Assembly (NCBI GenBank): GCA_026645935.1
Contig: JAPKMP010000014.1
Location: 1 to 64,000, forward strand
Direction: 5' to 3'
Source of the DNA: Candidatus Villigracilaceae bacterium
GTDB taxonomy: Bacteria; Chloroflexota; Anaerolineae; Anaerolineales; Villigracilaceae
DNA length: 64,000 nucleotides
The notes beneath the pieces are model-generated. The model had not been told where the DNA came from, did not search any database, and saw only the letters and a list, made by a program, of their open reading frames with translations. Positions within the stretch are counted from its first letter, which is position 1; each line of letters begins with the position of its first letter. This document shows, one piece after another, positions 42,471 to 50,274 of this stretch. Both the position numbers and the translations under genes were made by a program.

Positions 42471-43451
42471 CTACGATCGTTTTGCCGCTGAATCGAACAA
42501 CCTGCTCATCGGTTTCAACCTCGACACCGGCATGGCTAGGTTCTTTACATGGGTGCGCTCGTATTGAAAGGTCTTCGAATTTGGCTGGAGCAGGGTTGCA
42601 CGTTGTCCCATCTCTTCATAGGTCGTGTATCCGGCCATAAAAATATCCATGCCGTAGATCCAGATGTTTCCCCAATCCTGAGGCGAAATGATATGCGCAT
42701 CGTTCATCCGCTCGCAGCGGATTCCCAGCCGCGCATCGGGGGGCCGGTTGATGTGCAGTGATGTGATGGAATAGAACGACTCGTCGAGCCTGACCTTCAC
42801 CCCAGGGGGGAGGCTTACCCCCGCGCGCTTCATTTCCCGCGCCTCGTCCTGCCCGCTGACCTCGACGATCAGTTCCTTCGCTGATTCCGATTTCAACGTC
42901 AGTGCCCCGAGCGGAATCCAATTCAGGGGCTTGCACCACGCCGGCGGCATGACGTGTACGAGATAATGCGGCTGTCCCTTCACAATGACCTTTCCCAATT
43001 CCTCTTTTGAGGCGGCGACCAGGCCATTCATGAAGGCGAAAAGATATAGATCGTTATAAGAATGTCCATCCCCGGCATGAGCATCCGAAGGAACTAGCGC
43101 AGGCGCGTCCAGCAGCGCAGCGGGATTTTTACGGACCTGTGTAATCTGATCGCGCCGCGAAATGAGAAACGATTTCAGGTCGCAGCGATGTCCGTTCAAC
43201 ACTACATCGAACCTTTCCCTGTCTGTGAATGGAGTGGATGCCTTGACCTCGAAGGGAATATTGTTCATGGATAGATACCGTCGAAACGCGACCTCTACTG
43301 CGACGTTGGCAACCAGCCTGCGCAGTCGCCCATAAGGCGATCTGCCTTCGCGTTCGTAGGTATACGCCAGCGATCTTAACGCATACGCGATCCCGCCTTC
43401 GGTAAGGTCCGGGGTATACGGCAGACGGAGAAAGTCGGCGGGGGAGAGCAT
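42471..43451 (-). CDS. Unknown protein with a PD-(D/E)XK nuclease-like motif
   Basis: A 326-residue protein of no recognised family. Residues 50-95 have a restriction-endonuclease-like layout: E53 in a helix (NVAVEVAFRRYL), D82 in RFDVVLNG, and D91-L-K93 in RCDLKSFL, with F67EVK strand ahead. The remainder is mixed alpha/beta with a long C-terminal region. It is alone, between the wall cluster and a lipoprotein gene; the 192-nt gap downstream-to-upstream (43452-43643) has no gene. A nuclease role is a suggestion only. Confidence 0.5.
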   Translation of the reverse strand: MLSPADFLRLPYTPDLTEGGIAYALRSLAYTYEREGRSPYGRLRRLVANVAVEVAFRRYLSMNNIPFEVKASTPFTDRERFDVVLNGHRCDLKSFLISRRDQITQVRKNPAALLDAPALVPSDAHAGDGHSYNDLYLFAFMNGLVAASKEELGKVIVKGQPHYLVHVMPPAWCKPLNWIPLGALTLKSESAKELIVEVSGQDEAREMKRAGVSLPPGVKVRLDESFYSITSLHINRPPDARLGIRCERMNDAHIISPQDWGNIWIYGMDIFMAGYTTYEEMGQRATLLQPNSKTFQYERTHVKNLAMPVSRLKPMSRLFDSAAKRS

Positions 43452-43643
43452 GGGAGGAATAGTGAATAGGGAACGGTGATAAAGGAATCGGCGGCCAGGA
43501 TTTGCTATAGGTTGTGGGGTTGGGGCAGGTTGGAGCGTTTCCCACTATTGTTCCAATGGTAAATCAGAAACTTGCATTGAGCAAGGTCGAAATGTCACCA
43601 ATCGTCAACTCTTGCTGACTAGCGAAGCTGTGTCGAGGCATCA

Positions 43644-44426
43644 TTACGGTGTTGCGGTTGGAAAATCGTATTCCACCTCCCGGATGACGAGGTCGGAGAA
43701 TGAGACAACCACAGGGGTTTCTCCCGCCGAACGGACGAAGACCCCGATTGTGCCGATGGGGAAGGATGGATCGGTGATGCTGAATTGATAACGTCCGTTC
43801 AGAAAGAGACGCATTTCATTCCCCACCACCCAGGCGCCGATGCGCACATTGCCGGGCGCGCCGGGGGGAACGTCTCCGCTGGGAATCGATTTTTGCAAGG
43901 CGAGCCTGACGCTGTTCGTTATTCTTTCTCCGCGGACGGTGCCGTTGCAGGAGAGGGCAAAGCGATAATACGAGCCGCCGTTCGCGCGGATGAGCACGCC
44001 GTAGCTATCTTCACCTTTGCACAGACTGGGTTGGGCGGAGATCTCGACGTAGTAGTCGGTGAGCAGGGTATCCTGACGCAGGCTGGTCATGTACACTCCG
44101 CTTTGCACAGCGAGCGTGAGGCGGTGATCGTTGATGGACGAACTGGCTTCGTTCGATGCGGCGATCTCCCAATCGGAGGGATTCGAAAAATTGTCGGTGA
44201 CGATGTCCGTGCCGAGGCCCGGGCGCATCTCTGGCGTGGGAGCTTTGGTGGATAAATTCTGGGGTGTAGGGGTTTCTGATGGCGGGAACCAGATGCGGGT
44301 TGAAGTGGGATGCGGAGTTTCCGTCAAGGGAATGGGTGTGGAAACGGCAAGCCAGTTGTCCATGAATGAACATGACGAAAGGAGGAATGCCGTGAAGCCA
44401 GATAAGAATAGCCGTTTGAAAGTCAT
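43644..44426 (-). CDS. Lipoprotein with jelly-roll (LamG/DUF1080-like) domain
   Basis: A 260-residue lipoprotein: lipobox LLSSC with Cys19. A Thr/Pro-rich linker (28-70) precedes a beta-sandwich (about 75-255) with DNFSNPSDWEIAAS, SYGVLIRANGGSYYRFALSC, VVGNEMRLFLNGRYQF and IGTIGVFVRS, typical of concanavalin-like glycan-binding folds found in Chloroflexota surface proteins. Ligand unknown. Confidence 0.8.
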   Translation of the reverse strand: MTFKRLFLSGFTAFLLSSCSFMDNWLAVSTPIPLTETPHPTSTRIWFPPSETPTPQNLSTKAPTPEMRPGLGTDIVTDNFSNPSDWEIAASNEASSSINDHRLTLAVQSGVYMTSLRQDTLLTDYYVEISAQPSLCKGEDSYGVLIRANGGSYYRFALSCNGTVRGERITNSVRLALQKSIPSGDVPPGAPGNVRIGAWVVGNEMRLFLNGRYQFSITDPSFPIGTIGVFVRSAGETPVVVSFSDLVIREVEYDFPTATP

Positions 44427-44476
44427 TGGGTTTTTATGACAGAAATTCGTTTCAATATGTCGTAAAATATCATTGA

Positions 44477-44556
44477 TGTCATTCTGAGCGGCGCAAGCTG
44501 CCGCGAAGAATCTCTATGCCCGCAATAAGAGATCCTCTGCTGCGCTCAGGGTGACA
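44477..44556. repeat. Palindromic repeat element
   Basis: TGTCATTCTGAGCG and CGCTCAGGGTGACA are imperfect inverted ends of an 80-nt element with internal paired arms (GAAGAATCTC and GAGATCC). It lies just upstream of the threonine dehydrogenase gene. The form resembles miniature palindromic elements dispersed in bacterial genomes. Confidence 0.7.
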
Positions 44557-44590
44557 TGACCAAAGTATTCTAGCATATCAGGAGATGAAG

Positions 44591-45604
44591 ATGACCGATA
44601 AGCAGGTGCTGATAACGGGTGCGTGTGGAGAGATTGGTCAGGCGCTGGTGCAGGAACTTGCGAAGAAGAACGGCTATCGGATCGTGACATCGGACATTGC
44701 GCCTTTGCCGGATTCGATCAGGGGTCTGGTGGCGGAACATGTTCAAGGGGATTTGGTTTACAAGGTAAAAATATTTTACGATTACGATTTCGATGTGATC
44801 TTTCATCTGGCGGCGTCGCTTTCGTCGAAGGCGGAGATCGCGACCGAGGAGGCGCACCGCATCAACGTGGAAGGGACGATGCAGCTGCTGATGCTGGCGG
44901 CGTATCGTTCGGAGAAGTACGGCAAATCGGCCAAGTTTTTATTCCCCAGTTCGATCGCGGCGTATGGGATGCCGAACCTGAATGCGAAGAAAAGCGCGGG
45001 CGCGGTGAAAGAGGAGGAATGGGACGAACCGCACACGATGTATGGATGCAATAAATTGTATTGCGAAAAACTGGGGATGTATTACGGCAAATATTTCGGT
45101 CAGAAACATTTGGATGAGAAACCGCCGGTGATGCTGGACTTCCGCGCGCTGCGGTTCCCCGGTTTGATATCAGCGTTTACATTACCAAGCGGCGGCACAA
45201 GCGATTACGGTCCCGAGATGCTGCACGCGGCGGCTCAGGGCAAATCCTATGCCTGCTTCGTGCGCCCCGATACGAAGATATCCTTCATGGCGATGCCGGA
45301 CGCGATCAAATCTTTGATGATGATCATGGACGCGCCGCGCAAGAACTTGACGACGAACGTCTATAACGTGGCGGCGTTCGCCATCACCGCCGAGGATTTC
45401 CGCCAGCGCGCGTTGAAAGCCTTTCCAAGCGCGGATGTGGTTTTCGAGCCGAATCCGCGCAGGCAGGGAATCGTGGATTCCTGGCCCGAGGATGTGAACG
45501 ACTCCCGCGCCCGAAAGGATTGGAACTGGAAGCCGGATTACGATGTGGATCGGTTTTTTGAGGAGTATTTTTTGCCGGAGATAAGGAAGAGGTATGGGAA
45601 GTAG
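44591..45604 (+). CDS. tdh: NAD-dependent L-threonine 3-dehydrogenase (SDR type)
   Basis: A 337-residue extended-SDR enzyme. Rossmann motif ITGACGEIGQALVQ, FHLAASLSS, catalytic Tyr/Lys in MYGCNKLYCEK, and the diagnostic tail with RFPGLISA, GGTSDYGPEML, FMAMPDAI, RQGIVDSWPEDVNDS and ARKDWNW closely follow L-threonine 3-dehydrogenase of the SDR type rather than UDP-glucose epimerases. ATG 44591 is preferred: GGAG is 6 nt upstream. Its last 106 nt occur again at 46316-46421. Confidence 0.82.
   Translation: MTDKQVLITGACGEIGQALVQELAKKNGYRIVTSDIAPLPDSIRGLVAEHVQGDLVYKVKIFYDYDFDVIFHLAASLSSKAEIATEEAHRINVEGTMQLLMLAAYRSEKYGKSAKFLFPSSIAAYGMPNLNAKKSAGAVKEEEWDEPHTMYGCNKLYCEKLGMYYGKYFGQKHLDEKPPVMLDFRALRFPGLISAFTLPSGGTSDYGPEMLHAAAQGKSYACFVRPDTKISFMAMPDAIKSLMMIMDAPRKNLTTNVYNVAAFAITAEDFRQRALKAFPSADVVFEPNPRRQGIVDSWPEDVNDSRARKDWNWKPDYDVDRFFEEYFLPEIRKRYGK
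45499..45604 (+). repeat. Left copy of duplicated threonine dehydrogenase 3' end
   Basis: The final 106 nt of the intact gene, including its stop, match 46316-46421 over the same length with 11 differences. Both copies bracket the toxin-antitoxin pair. Confidence 0.95.
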
Positions 45605-45667
45605 GAAGAAAGAAAATGGTGAGTGGAAATTCCTTTGCCAAAGTATAATAAACTGTAGAGGTGACCC

Positions 45668-45886
45668 ATGGTTGTGATAACGATTCCTTTAGACAACGAA
45701 ACCGCCAAAATCTACGAGAATGCGCCGCAGACGGATAAAAAGAAGATGCAAATTCTCATGAGCCTTTGGCTGAGGGAGTTCGAAAAACCGTCCATTTCCC
45801 TGGACGGATTGATGGACGACATCAGCCGCAAAGCCGAAGCGCGCGGATTGACCCCCGATATCCTGGAGTCCATTCTCAATGGTTGA
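45668..45886 (+). CDS. Putative antitoxin of a PIN toxin-antitoxin pair
   Basis: A 72-residue protein, MVVITIPLDNETAKIYENAP at its start, then a helix (KKKMQILMSLWLREFEKP) and a second helical part (LDGLMDDISRKAEARGL). It has the size and layout of small antitoxins that wrap around PIN toxins; the beta start may give DNA binding. GAGGTGA lies before the ATG, and the gene overlaps the toxin by 8 nt. Family not named. Confidence 0.75.
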   Translation: MVVITIPLDNETAKIYENAPQTDKKKMQILMSLWLREFEKPSISLDGLMDDISRKAEARGLTPDILESILNG

Positions 45887-46295
45887 ACGGGGGAGGTATG
45901 TTTTCGATACGAATGTAATCGTAAGCGCGCTGTTAACGAAAAGGTCGTCGGCACGGGTCGCATTTGACAGGGCAAGAGTATTGGGGGATATTTTGCTTTC
46001 GCTTGAAGTTATTGAGGAATTGCACGAAGTTCTCAGCCGACCTGCATTCAACCATTACCTTGACGAAGAAGACCGGCTGAGGTTTTTGTCCCTGCTTATC
46101 AAGGAGGCAACATTGGTTGAGATTTCCGAGAAAATACAAGAATGCCGCGATCCCAATGATGACAAATTCCTTGAACTCGCCGTCAACGGGAGTGCGACAT
46201 TCATAATAAGCGGTGACAAGGACTTGCAGATCTTAAATCCCTTCCGAAATATCCCCATTCTTTCCCCGCGCGAATTTCTGGGAATCAACCTATAG
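45879..46295 (+). CDS. PIN-domain ribonuclease toxin
   Basis: A 138-residue PIN protein of the PF13470-like toxin group. Conserved acidic residues are D10 (YVFDTNVIVSALL), E46 or nearby (LEVIEEL), D94/D95 (CRDPNDDKFLELA) and D113/D115 (ISGDKDLQIL). PIN toxins cleave RNA. Start overlaps the antitoxin end by 8 nt, so they are coupled. The pair sits inside the duplicated threonine dehydrogenase 3' ends. Confidence 0.9.
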   Translation: MVERGRYVFDTNVIVSALLTKRSSARVAFDRARVLGDILLSLEVIEELHEVLSRPAFNHYLDEEDRLRFLSLLIKEATLVEISEKIQECRDPNDDKFLELAVNGSATFIISGDKDLQILNPFRNIPILSPREFLGINL

Positions 46296-46315
46296 CCGAA
46301 GGATTTCTCGCTTGG

Positions 46316-46421
46316 CGACTCCCGCGCCCGGGCAGATTGGAACTGGAAGCCGGATTACGATGTGGACCGATTCTTCGAGGAGTACTTCCTGCCGGAGATA
46401 AGGAAGAGGTATGGGAAGTAG
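46316..46421 (+). pseudogene. Orphan 3' end of a second threonine dehydrogenase allele
   Basis: 106 nt matching the tdh end at 45499-45604 at about 90 percent. Of nine differing codons eight are synonymous (for example TTT to TTC, TAT to TAC, GAT to GAC) and one changes Lys to Ala. It ends at the same TAG. The silent pattern shows it evolved as coding sequence in a related gene before being left here. Confidence 0.93.
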
Positions 46422-46443
46422 AAAGTGGAAGGTAAATCTAGTA

Positions 46444-46821
46444 ATGCCAACTATAAATATAGATAAATTCATTTCCAAATACCCGCCCGAAGTGCAAATC
46501 ATCCTGCAAAAAATTCGGGCGCTAATTCAAAAGTCCGCGCCGGGGGCGGAGGAGGCGATGGCATATGGGATTCCCACCTTCAAGCTCAATGGGAAGAATC
46601 TCGTCCATTTCTCGGCGTTCAAGGAACATATCGGCTTCTACCCCACGCCGTCGGGGATTACGAAATTCAAGAAGGAACTATCCGCGTATGAAGGGGCGAA
46701 GGGATCGGTCAAGTTCCCGCTGACCAAGCCGATTCCGTATGCGCTAATCGGGAAGATCGTCCAGTTTCGCGTCAAGGAAGTGAAGGGGCAGGCGAAAGAG
46801 AAGCGGAAGAATAAAATCTAA
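46444..46821 (+). CDS. DUF1801 (YdhG-like) protein
   Basis: A 125-residue cytosolic protein. The pattern VDKFISKYPPEVQ-like start, IRALIQKSAPGAEEAMAYGIPTFKLNGKNLVHF and IGFYPTPSGITKF is characteristic of DUF1801, a group including a Bacillus intracellular iron chaperone (FRA). Start at ATG 46444 follows GGAAGG. Overlaps the convergent next gene by 4 nt. Confidence 0.88.
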   Translation: MPTINIDKFISKYPPEVQIILQKIRALIQKSAPGAEEAMAYGIPTFKLNGKNLVHFSAFKEHIGFYPTPSGITKFKKELSAYEGAKGSVKFPLTKPIPYALIGKIVQFRVKEVKGQAKEKRKNKI

Positions 46822-47156
46822 TGCCGTTTATCGGGCATCTTTTTCGCGCCCGGCATGTGCAAATTGTAGTCCCCCGCCTGCAATTGCACGCCGAACAACG
46901 CGTGGAGATTCTTGTTCGCGATCTCGATCAATTCGTCGAGCTGGGCGCGGTCATTAACTTCGCCGCGCATGATGCGCTCTTTGGCGCCGCTGTCGCGCTG
47001 GACGAAATGCGCCCATTCGATCACGCCGTCCTTTCGTTTCTTCGCGAGCAGTTTATAGACGCCCGTCTGCGGGATGTGTGGGGTCGCCCAACCGCCGACA
47101 ATCTCCTCGTCTTCGGCTACGTCCATGATCGCCTTTTGATATGGTGACGGTTTCAT
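46818..47156 (-). CDS. Hypothetical small cytosolic protein
   Basis: A 112-residue protein with a basic beta-hairpin core (KLLAKKRKDGVIEWAHFVQRDSG) and an amphipathic helix (AQLDELIEIANKNLHALFG). No family recognised. It lies one nt after the CoA-lyase gene on the same strand (stop at the far end overlaps DUF1801 convergently by 4 nt) and is probably the last gene of that operon. Confidence 0.65.
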   Translation of the reverse strand: MKPSPYQKAIMDVAEDEEIVGGWATPHIPQTGVYKLLAKKRKDGVIEWAHFVQRDSGAKERIMRGEVNDRAQLDELIEIANKNLHALFGVQLQAGDYNLHMPGAKKMPDKRH

Positions 47157-47157
47157 G

Positions 47158-48027
47158 TCACACCTTTCCCGCAGCTTTTGCGCGCGATAGTACCTTTTGC
47201 GCGTTTTTCAAGAGCGGCATGTCGATCATCTTGCCATCCAATGAATACGCGCCCTTGCCTTCTTTTTGACTGGCTTCGAACGTCTCGACGATTCTTCTGG
47301 CATGCGCAACCGCTTCTTCAGATGGAGTGAACGCCTCCTGCGTGACCCGAACCTGATTCGGGTGAATGACCTGTTTCCCGCTGAAACCGAGTCCGGCCCC
47401 AAACTCCGCTTCAGCTTTGAGCGCTTCCAGATCCTTGTAATCGATGGTGACGATATCAATCGCCTGCAAATCGTTCGCCGCACAGGCCACGATCACTGCC
47501 TGCCGCGCATACAATAATTCAATTGCATCTCTTGTCCGCGTTGCGCCGATAGACGCCGCAAAATCCTCTCCGCCGAAGATGACCGCGTCCAAACGCGGAT
47601 GCGCCGCGATTTTCCCGAGATTCAAAATGCCTTTGGCAGTTTCGACACCGATCAAAATCCGAATCGAATTAAGCGCCCATCCATACTTCAACTCGGCATC
47701 TTCGATGATCCTGCTTGCCCATTCCACCTGCTCAAACGATTCGACCTTCGGGATCACGATCCCATCCGGTTGATGAGGAAGGACCGCTTCGATGTCATCC
47801 TTCTCCCAGCCCGAACCGACCGAATTGATGCGCGCCAGTTTCTCGCTTGCGCCAAAGTCCAGTTCCTGCAATGCCCTGGCGATGGTGGCGCGCGCCTCGG
47901 CTTTCTTGTTAAAGGCGGTGCCATCTTCCATGTCCATGCAGATCGAATCCACACCCAGGGTAATGGACTTGGTGATCATCTTCCAGTTATCACCGGGCAT
48001 GTAGAGTAGGGCTCGTCGTGAGTGCAT
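47158..48027 (-). CDS. CitE-like CoA ester lyase (HpcH/HpaI family)
   Basis: A 289-residue TIM-barrel lyase. Typical segments are RRALLYMPGDNWKMI (start), MDMEDGTAF with the metal-region Glu/Asp, KVESFEQVEWA, IGVETAKGILNL (Glu ligand), FGGEDFAASIG (Asp ligand) and FSGKQVIHPNQV. Family members cleave malyl-CoA, methylmalyl-CoA or citramalyl-CoA. With the neighbouring MaoC hydratase it may handle branched dicarboxylyl-CoA esters; the substrate is not decidable. Confidence 0.87.
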   Translation of the reverse strand: MHSRRALLYMPGDNWKMITKSITLGVDSICMDMEDGTAFNKKAEARATIARALQELDFGASEKLARINSVGSGWEKDDIEAVLPHQPDGIVIPKVESFEQVEWASRIIEDAELKYGWALNSIRILIGVETAKGILNLGKIAAHPRLDAVIFGGEDFAASIGATRTRDAIELLYARQAVIVACAANDLQAIDIVTIDYKDLEALKAEAEFGAGLGFSGKQVIHPNQVRVTQEAFTPSEEAVAHARRIVETFEASQKEGKGAYSLDGKMIDMPLLKNAQKVLSRAKAAGKV

Positions 48028-48037
48028 AAATTTCCTT

Positions 48038-49240
48038 TCAACTGCCGACTGCGCGATCCAAATTGATCAATAACCGTTCGAGAAACCGTGAGGATTGCAG
48101 GATGGATTCAGGGTCAAGCAGTGCGGGGGTGTCGTTCTTCGTGTGAATGATCGTGTCCACAAGCGGAAAGATCCCGCTGGAAGTCATCGTCAGGGCGGGA
48201 ACCTGGTTCATCACAAAGAGCATGTGATCGCCCTGCACCCAGGGTTCGATCCATTCGATGAGATTGAATGGTTTGCGAGTCTCATCACAAACGGAATGGA
48301 TGGGTTCAGGACAATCCATGCAGGAAATGCCGATGCGGCTGTCCTTCAATCCCACTCCATCACAATTGACGTTCAACAAAATGTTCCGAAATTCCGCCTG
48401 GTATTTATCGAGGTAGTGGGTTTCACCGGCGTTTGAATAATGATCTTCTCCGTTGAAGGCAACGAACTCCAGGCCGAAGCCGAAGGTCTGGGATTGTAGA
48501 ATCAGGCTGAGGGTCAGAAGGGAGGCGATGCCGGAGGCATTGTCCAATGCGCCGGGCGTGCCTGGCTTGGTATCCATGTGCGCGGTGAGAACAACTTTTT
48601 TCTTTCCAACTCTTCCGGGTTTTCTGACGATCACATTCGCCCCCGTGGACGGGCGTCTCTCGCTGACGATGGTCAATGCGATGTTACTGCCCGTATTCAG
48701 CAACTTTCCGGCATGGTTCTTCGCGACCACGGCGTTGGGGATATCGAAATCGCCATCTTCGAAAATGGGAGTGGGTTGTTCTTCGTTGAAACTGACTGCA
48801 ACGATGGCGGCGGGTTTTTTCTCTTCTAGCAGGCGGATGATCTTTTGGTGCTCTTCCGGATTCCAAAACCTGAAGTTCTTCGGCATGATGGCTTCACGAG
48901 TTAGTTCGCCGTGAAGGACGGCGATCCTGCCGCGGATGTCTCGCATTTCAAGGTCGTGGATGTTTGCCAGTGTGACAGATTCGGCGGTGATATTGCAGGG
49001 TAATGAATAAGGAGAAATGGATGCGGGGATGTTGTGCCCATTAGCATGCAATAAGACGCTCTCTCCGCGCCAATCCATGCAGGTGAAGTCTTGATCTTCG
49101 ACCTCGCACCCATGCTGCCTGAAGGAGTTGCCGATGAATTCCTGAGCGCGTTGATTGTTGCGCGAGCCGAGCGGGCGGTCTCCGATGTGGATGCAAAGCT
49201 TTTCAAGTACCTGGTCGATGAATGCGTTCGGGTCTGTCAT
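48038..49240 (-). CDS. M28 family zinc aminopeptidase-like protein
   Basis: A 400-residue peptidase with metal ligands in TAHMDTKPG (His, Asp), GALDNASGIA (Asp), NGEDHY (Glu pair) and near the end TKNDTPAL. An insert before the catalytic part (about 75-190) has the shape of a PA domain. No signal peptide, so cytosolic. It lies 10 nt upstream of the CitE-like gene, an unusual partner; co-transcription is likely. Confidence 0.87.
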   Translation of the reverse strand: MTDPNAFIDQVLEKLCIHIGDRPLGSRNNQRAQEFIGNSFRQHGCEVEDQDFTCMDWRGESVLLHANGHNIPASISPYSLPCNITAESVTLANIHDLEMRDIRGRIAVLHGELTREAIMPKNFRFWNPEEHQKIIRLLEEKKPAAIVAVSFNEEQPTPIFEDGDFDIPNAVVAKNHAGKLLNTGSNIALTIVSERRPSTGANVIVRKPGRVGKKKVVLTAHMDTKPGTPGALDNASGIASLLTLSLILQSQTFGFGLEFVAFNGEDHYSNAGETHYLDKYQAEFRNILLNVNCDGVGLKDSRIGISCMDCPEPIHSVCDETRKPFNLIEWIEPWVQGDHMLFVMNQVPALTMTSSGIFPLVDTIIHTKNDTPALLDPESILQSSRFLERLLINLDRAVGS

Positions 49241-49261
49241 GTGGGAGAAGATGGTCGGGCT

Positions 49262-49714
49262 TTATTTTTTGAGGAACATCACCGTTCGTTCGAATTCTAC
49301 AACGATTGTTCCATCGGGTTTCTTACCGATGCATTTTATCTTTATTAATCCCGCACTCGGTCTTGATTTTGATTCCCGCTTCTCGATGATTTCGCTTTCT
49401 GCGTAGATCGTATCGCCGTGAAAAACAGGGTTGGGATGCACGACCTTGTCGTAGCCCAGGTTCGCCACAATGGTTCCTTCGGTCAACTCCGCTACGGTCA
49501 AGCCGACGACCAAGCCGAAGGTGAAGATGCCATTCACCAGCCGTTGACCGAACTCGGTCCTGGAGGCAAAATCTTCGTTGACATGCAGCGGTTGGGTGTT
49601 CATCGTCAGCGCAGAGAAGAGCACGTTATCCATCTCCGTCACCGTCCGCCCACCGTGTTTGAACTTCATCCCGACTTCGAGTTCATCGAAATATTTTCCG
49701 GTCATGTTACTCAA
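49262..49714 (-). CDS. MaoC family hot-dog dehydratase
   Basis: A 150-residue hydratase/dehydratase. The hydratase-2-type motif reads ALTMNTQPLHVNEDFA, with Asn rather than Asp before the catalytic-position His; FGQRLVNGIFTFGLVVG follows. Such proteins hydrate enoyl-CoA or dehydrate methylmalyl-CoA-like substrates. Overlaps the BCCP gene by 8 nt, so it is tied to the carboxylase operon. Confidence 0.88.
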   Translation of the reverse strand: MSNMTGKYFDELEVGMKFKHGGRTVTEMDNVLFSALTMNTQPLHVNEDFASRTEFGQRLVNGIFTFGLVVGLTVAELTEGTIVANLGYDKVVHPNPVFHGDTIYAESEIIEKRESKSRPSAGLIKIKCIGKKPDGTIVVEFERTVMFLKK

Positions 49715-50174
49715 CCTCCACCAAGATCTGTTCGCGTTCCACCGTCTGCCCCTGCGTCACCGAAACCGATTTGACCACGCCATCCTTTAAAGCCTGGATG
49801 CGGATTTCCATCTTCATGGCTTCCATCGTCAGCAGAGTTTGACCTTTCTTTACTGCCTCTCCCACGCTGACAGAAACGCTTCTTATTTGACCGGGCATTG
49901 GAGCGATGAGTCCCCCGGCATGTTCGTGGCGGACGCCTTGTTTGGCGCCCGATGTTTTCGTGAGCATCATCGTCTGCCCGTTAAGGGTGACCCAGCGCTT
50001 CGCCATATCGGATGAAACATGCGCCGTCACACGTTGCCCGTCAATGAGCAAGTCCATACGCCCGTTCGCCGCGCGGAGGATTTGGATATTTACATTCTTC
50101 CCATCTATGTAAGCAGTGAAATTCTCACCAGTGGGATTGATCTCGATGGTTTGGGTGTCGAAGGTTGTTTTCAT
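49707..50174 (-). CDS. Biotin carboxyl carrier subunit
   Basis: A 155-residue carrier. Residues 88-155 are a biotinyl domain with the biotin site K121 in LLTMEAMKMEIRIQ. The N-terminal part (1-80) is the short BT-like region that joins carrier to carboxylase subunits in acyl-CoA carboxylases. Downstream of the biotin carboxylase gene, separated by a palindromic repeat (50187-50274). Confidence 0.92.
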   Translation of the reverse strand: MKTTFDTQTIEINPTGENFTAYIDGKNVNIQILRAANGRMDLLIDGQRVTAHVSSDMAKRWVTLNGQTMMLTKTSGAKQGVRHEHAGGLIAPMPGQIRSVSVSVGEAVKKGQTLLTMEAMKMEIRIQALKDGVVKSVSVTQGQTVEREQILVEVE

Positions 50175-50186
50175 CGTGGTAGTTCA

Positions 50187-50274
50187 TGTCATTGCGAGGG
50201 CGCTTTTGTTCTTTGCCCGAAGCAATCCCCATGTGCCGGAAGGTTGCTTCGTCGCTTCTCTCCTCGCAACGACA
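50187..50274. repeat. Palindromic repeat between biotin carboxylase and carrier genes
   Basis: TGTCATTGCGAGG and CCTCGCAACGACA are inverted ends of an 88-nt element; internal arms GAAGCAATC and GGTTGCTTC also pair. Same family as 57618-57717. It fills the gap between two cotranscribed genes exactly. Confidence 0.85.

Noticed and set aside
44591-45604. UDP-glucose 4-epimerase identity for the SDR gene
   Set aside because: The C-terminal signature (RFPGLISA, GGTSDYGPEM, FMAMPDAI, IVDSWP) fits SDR-type threonine dehydrogenase better.
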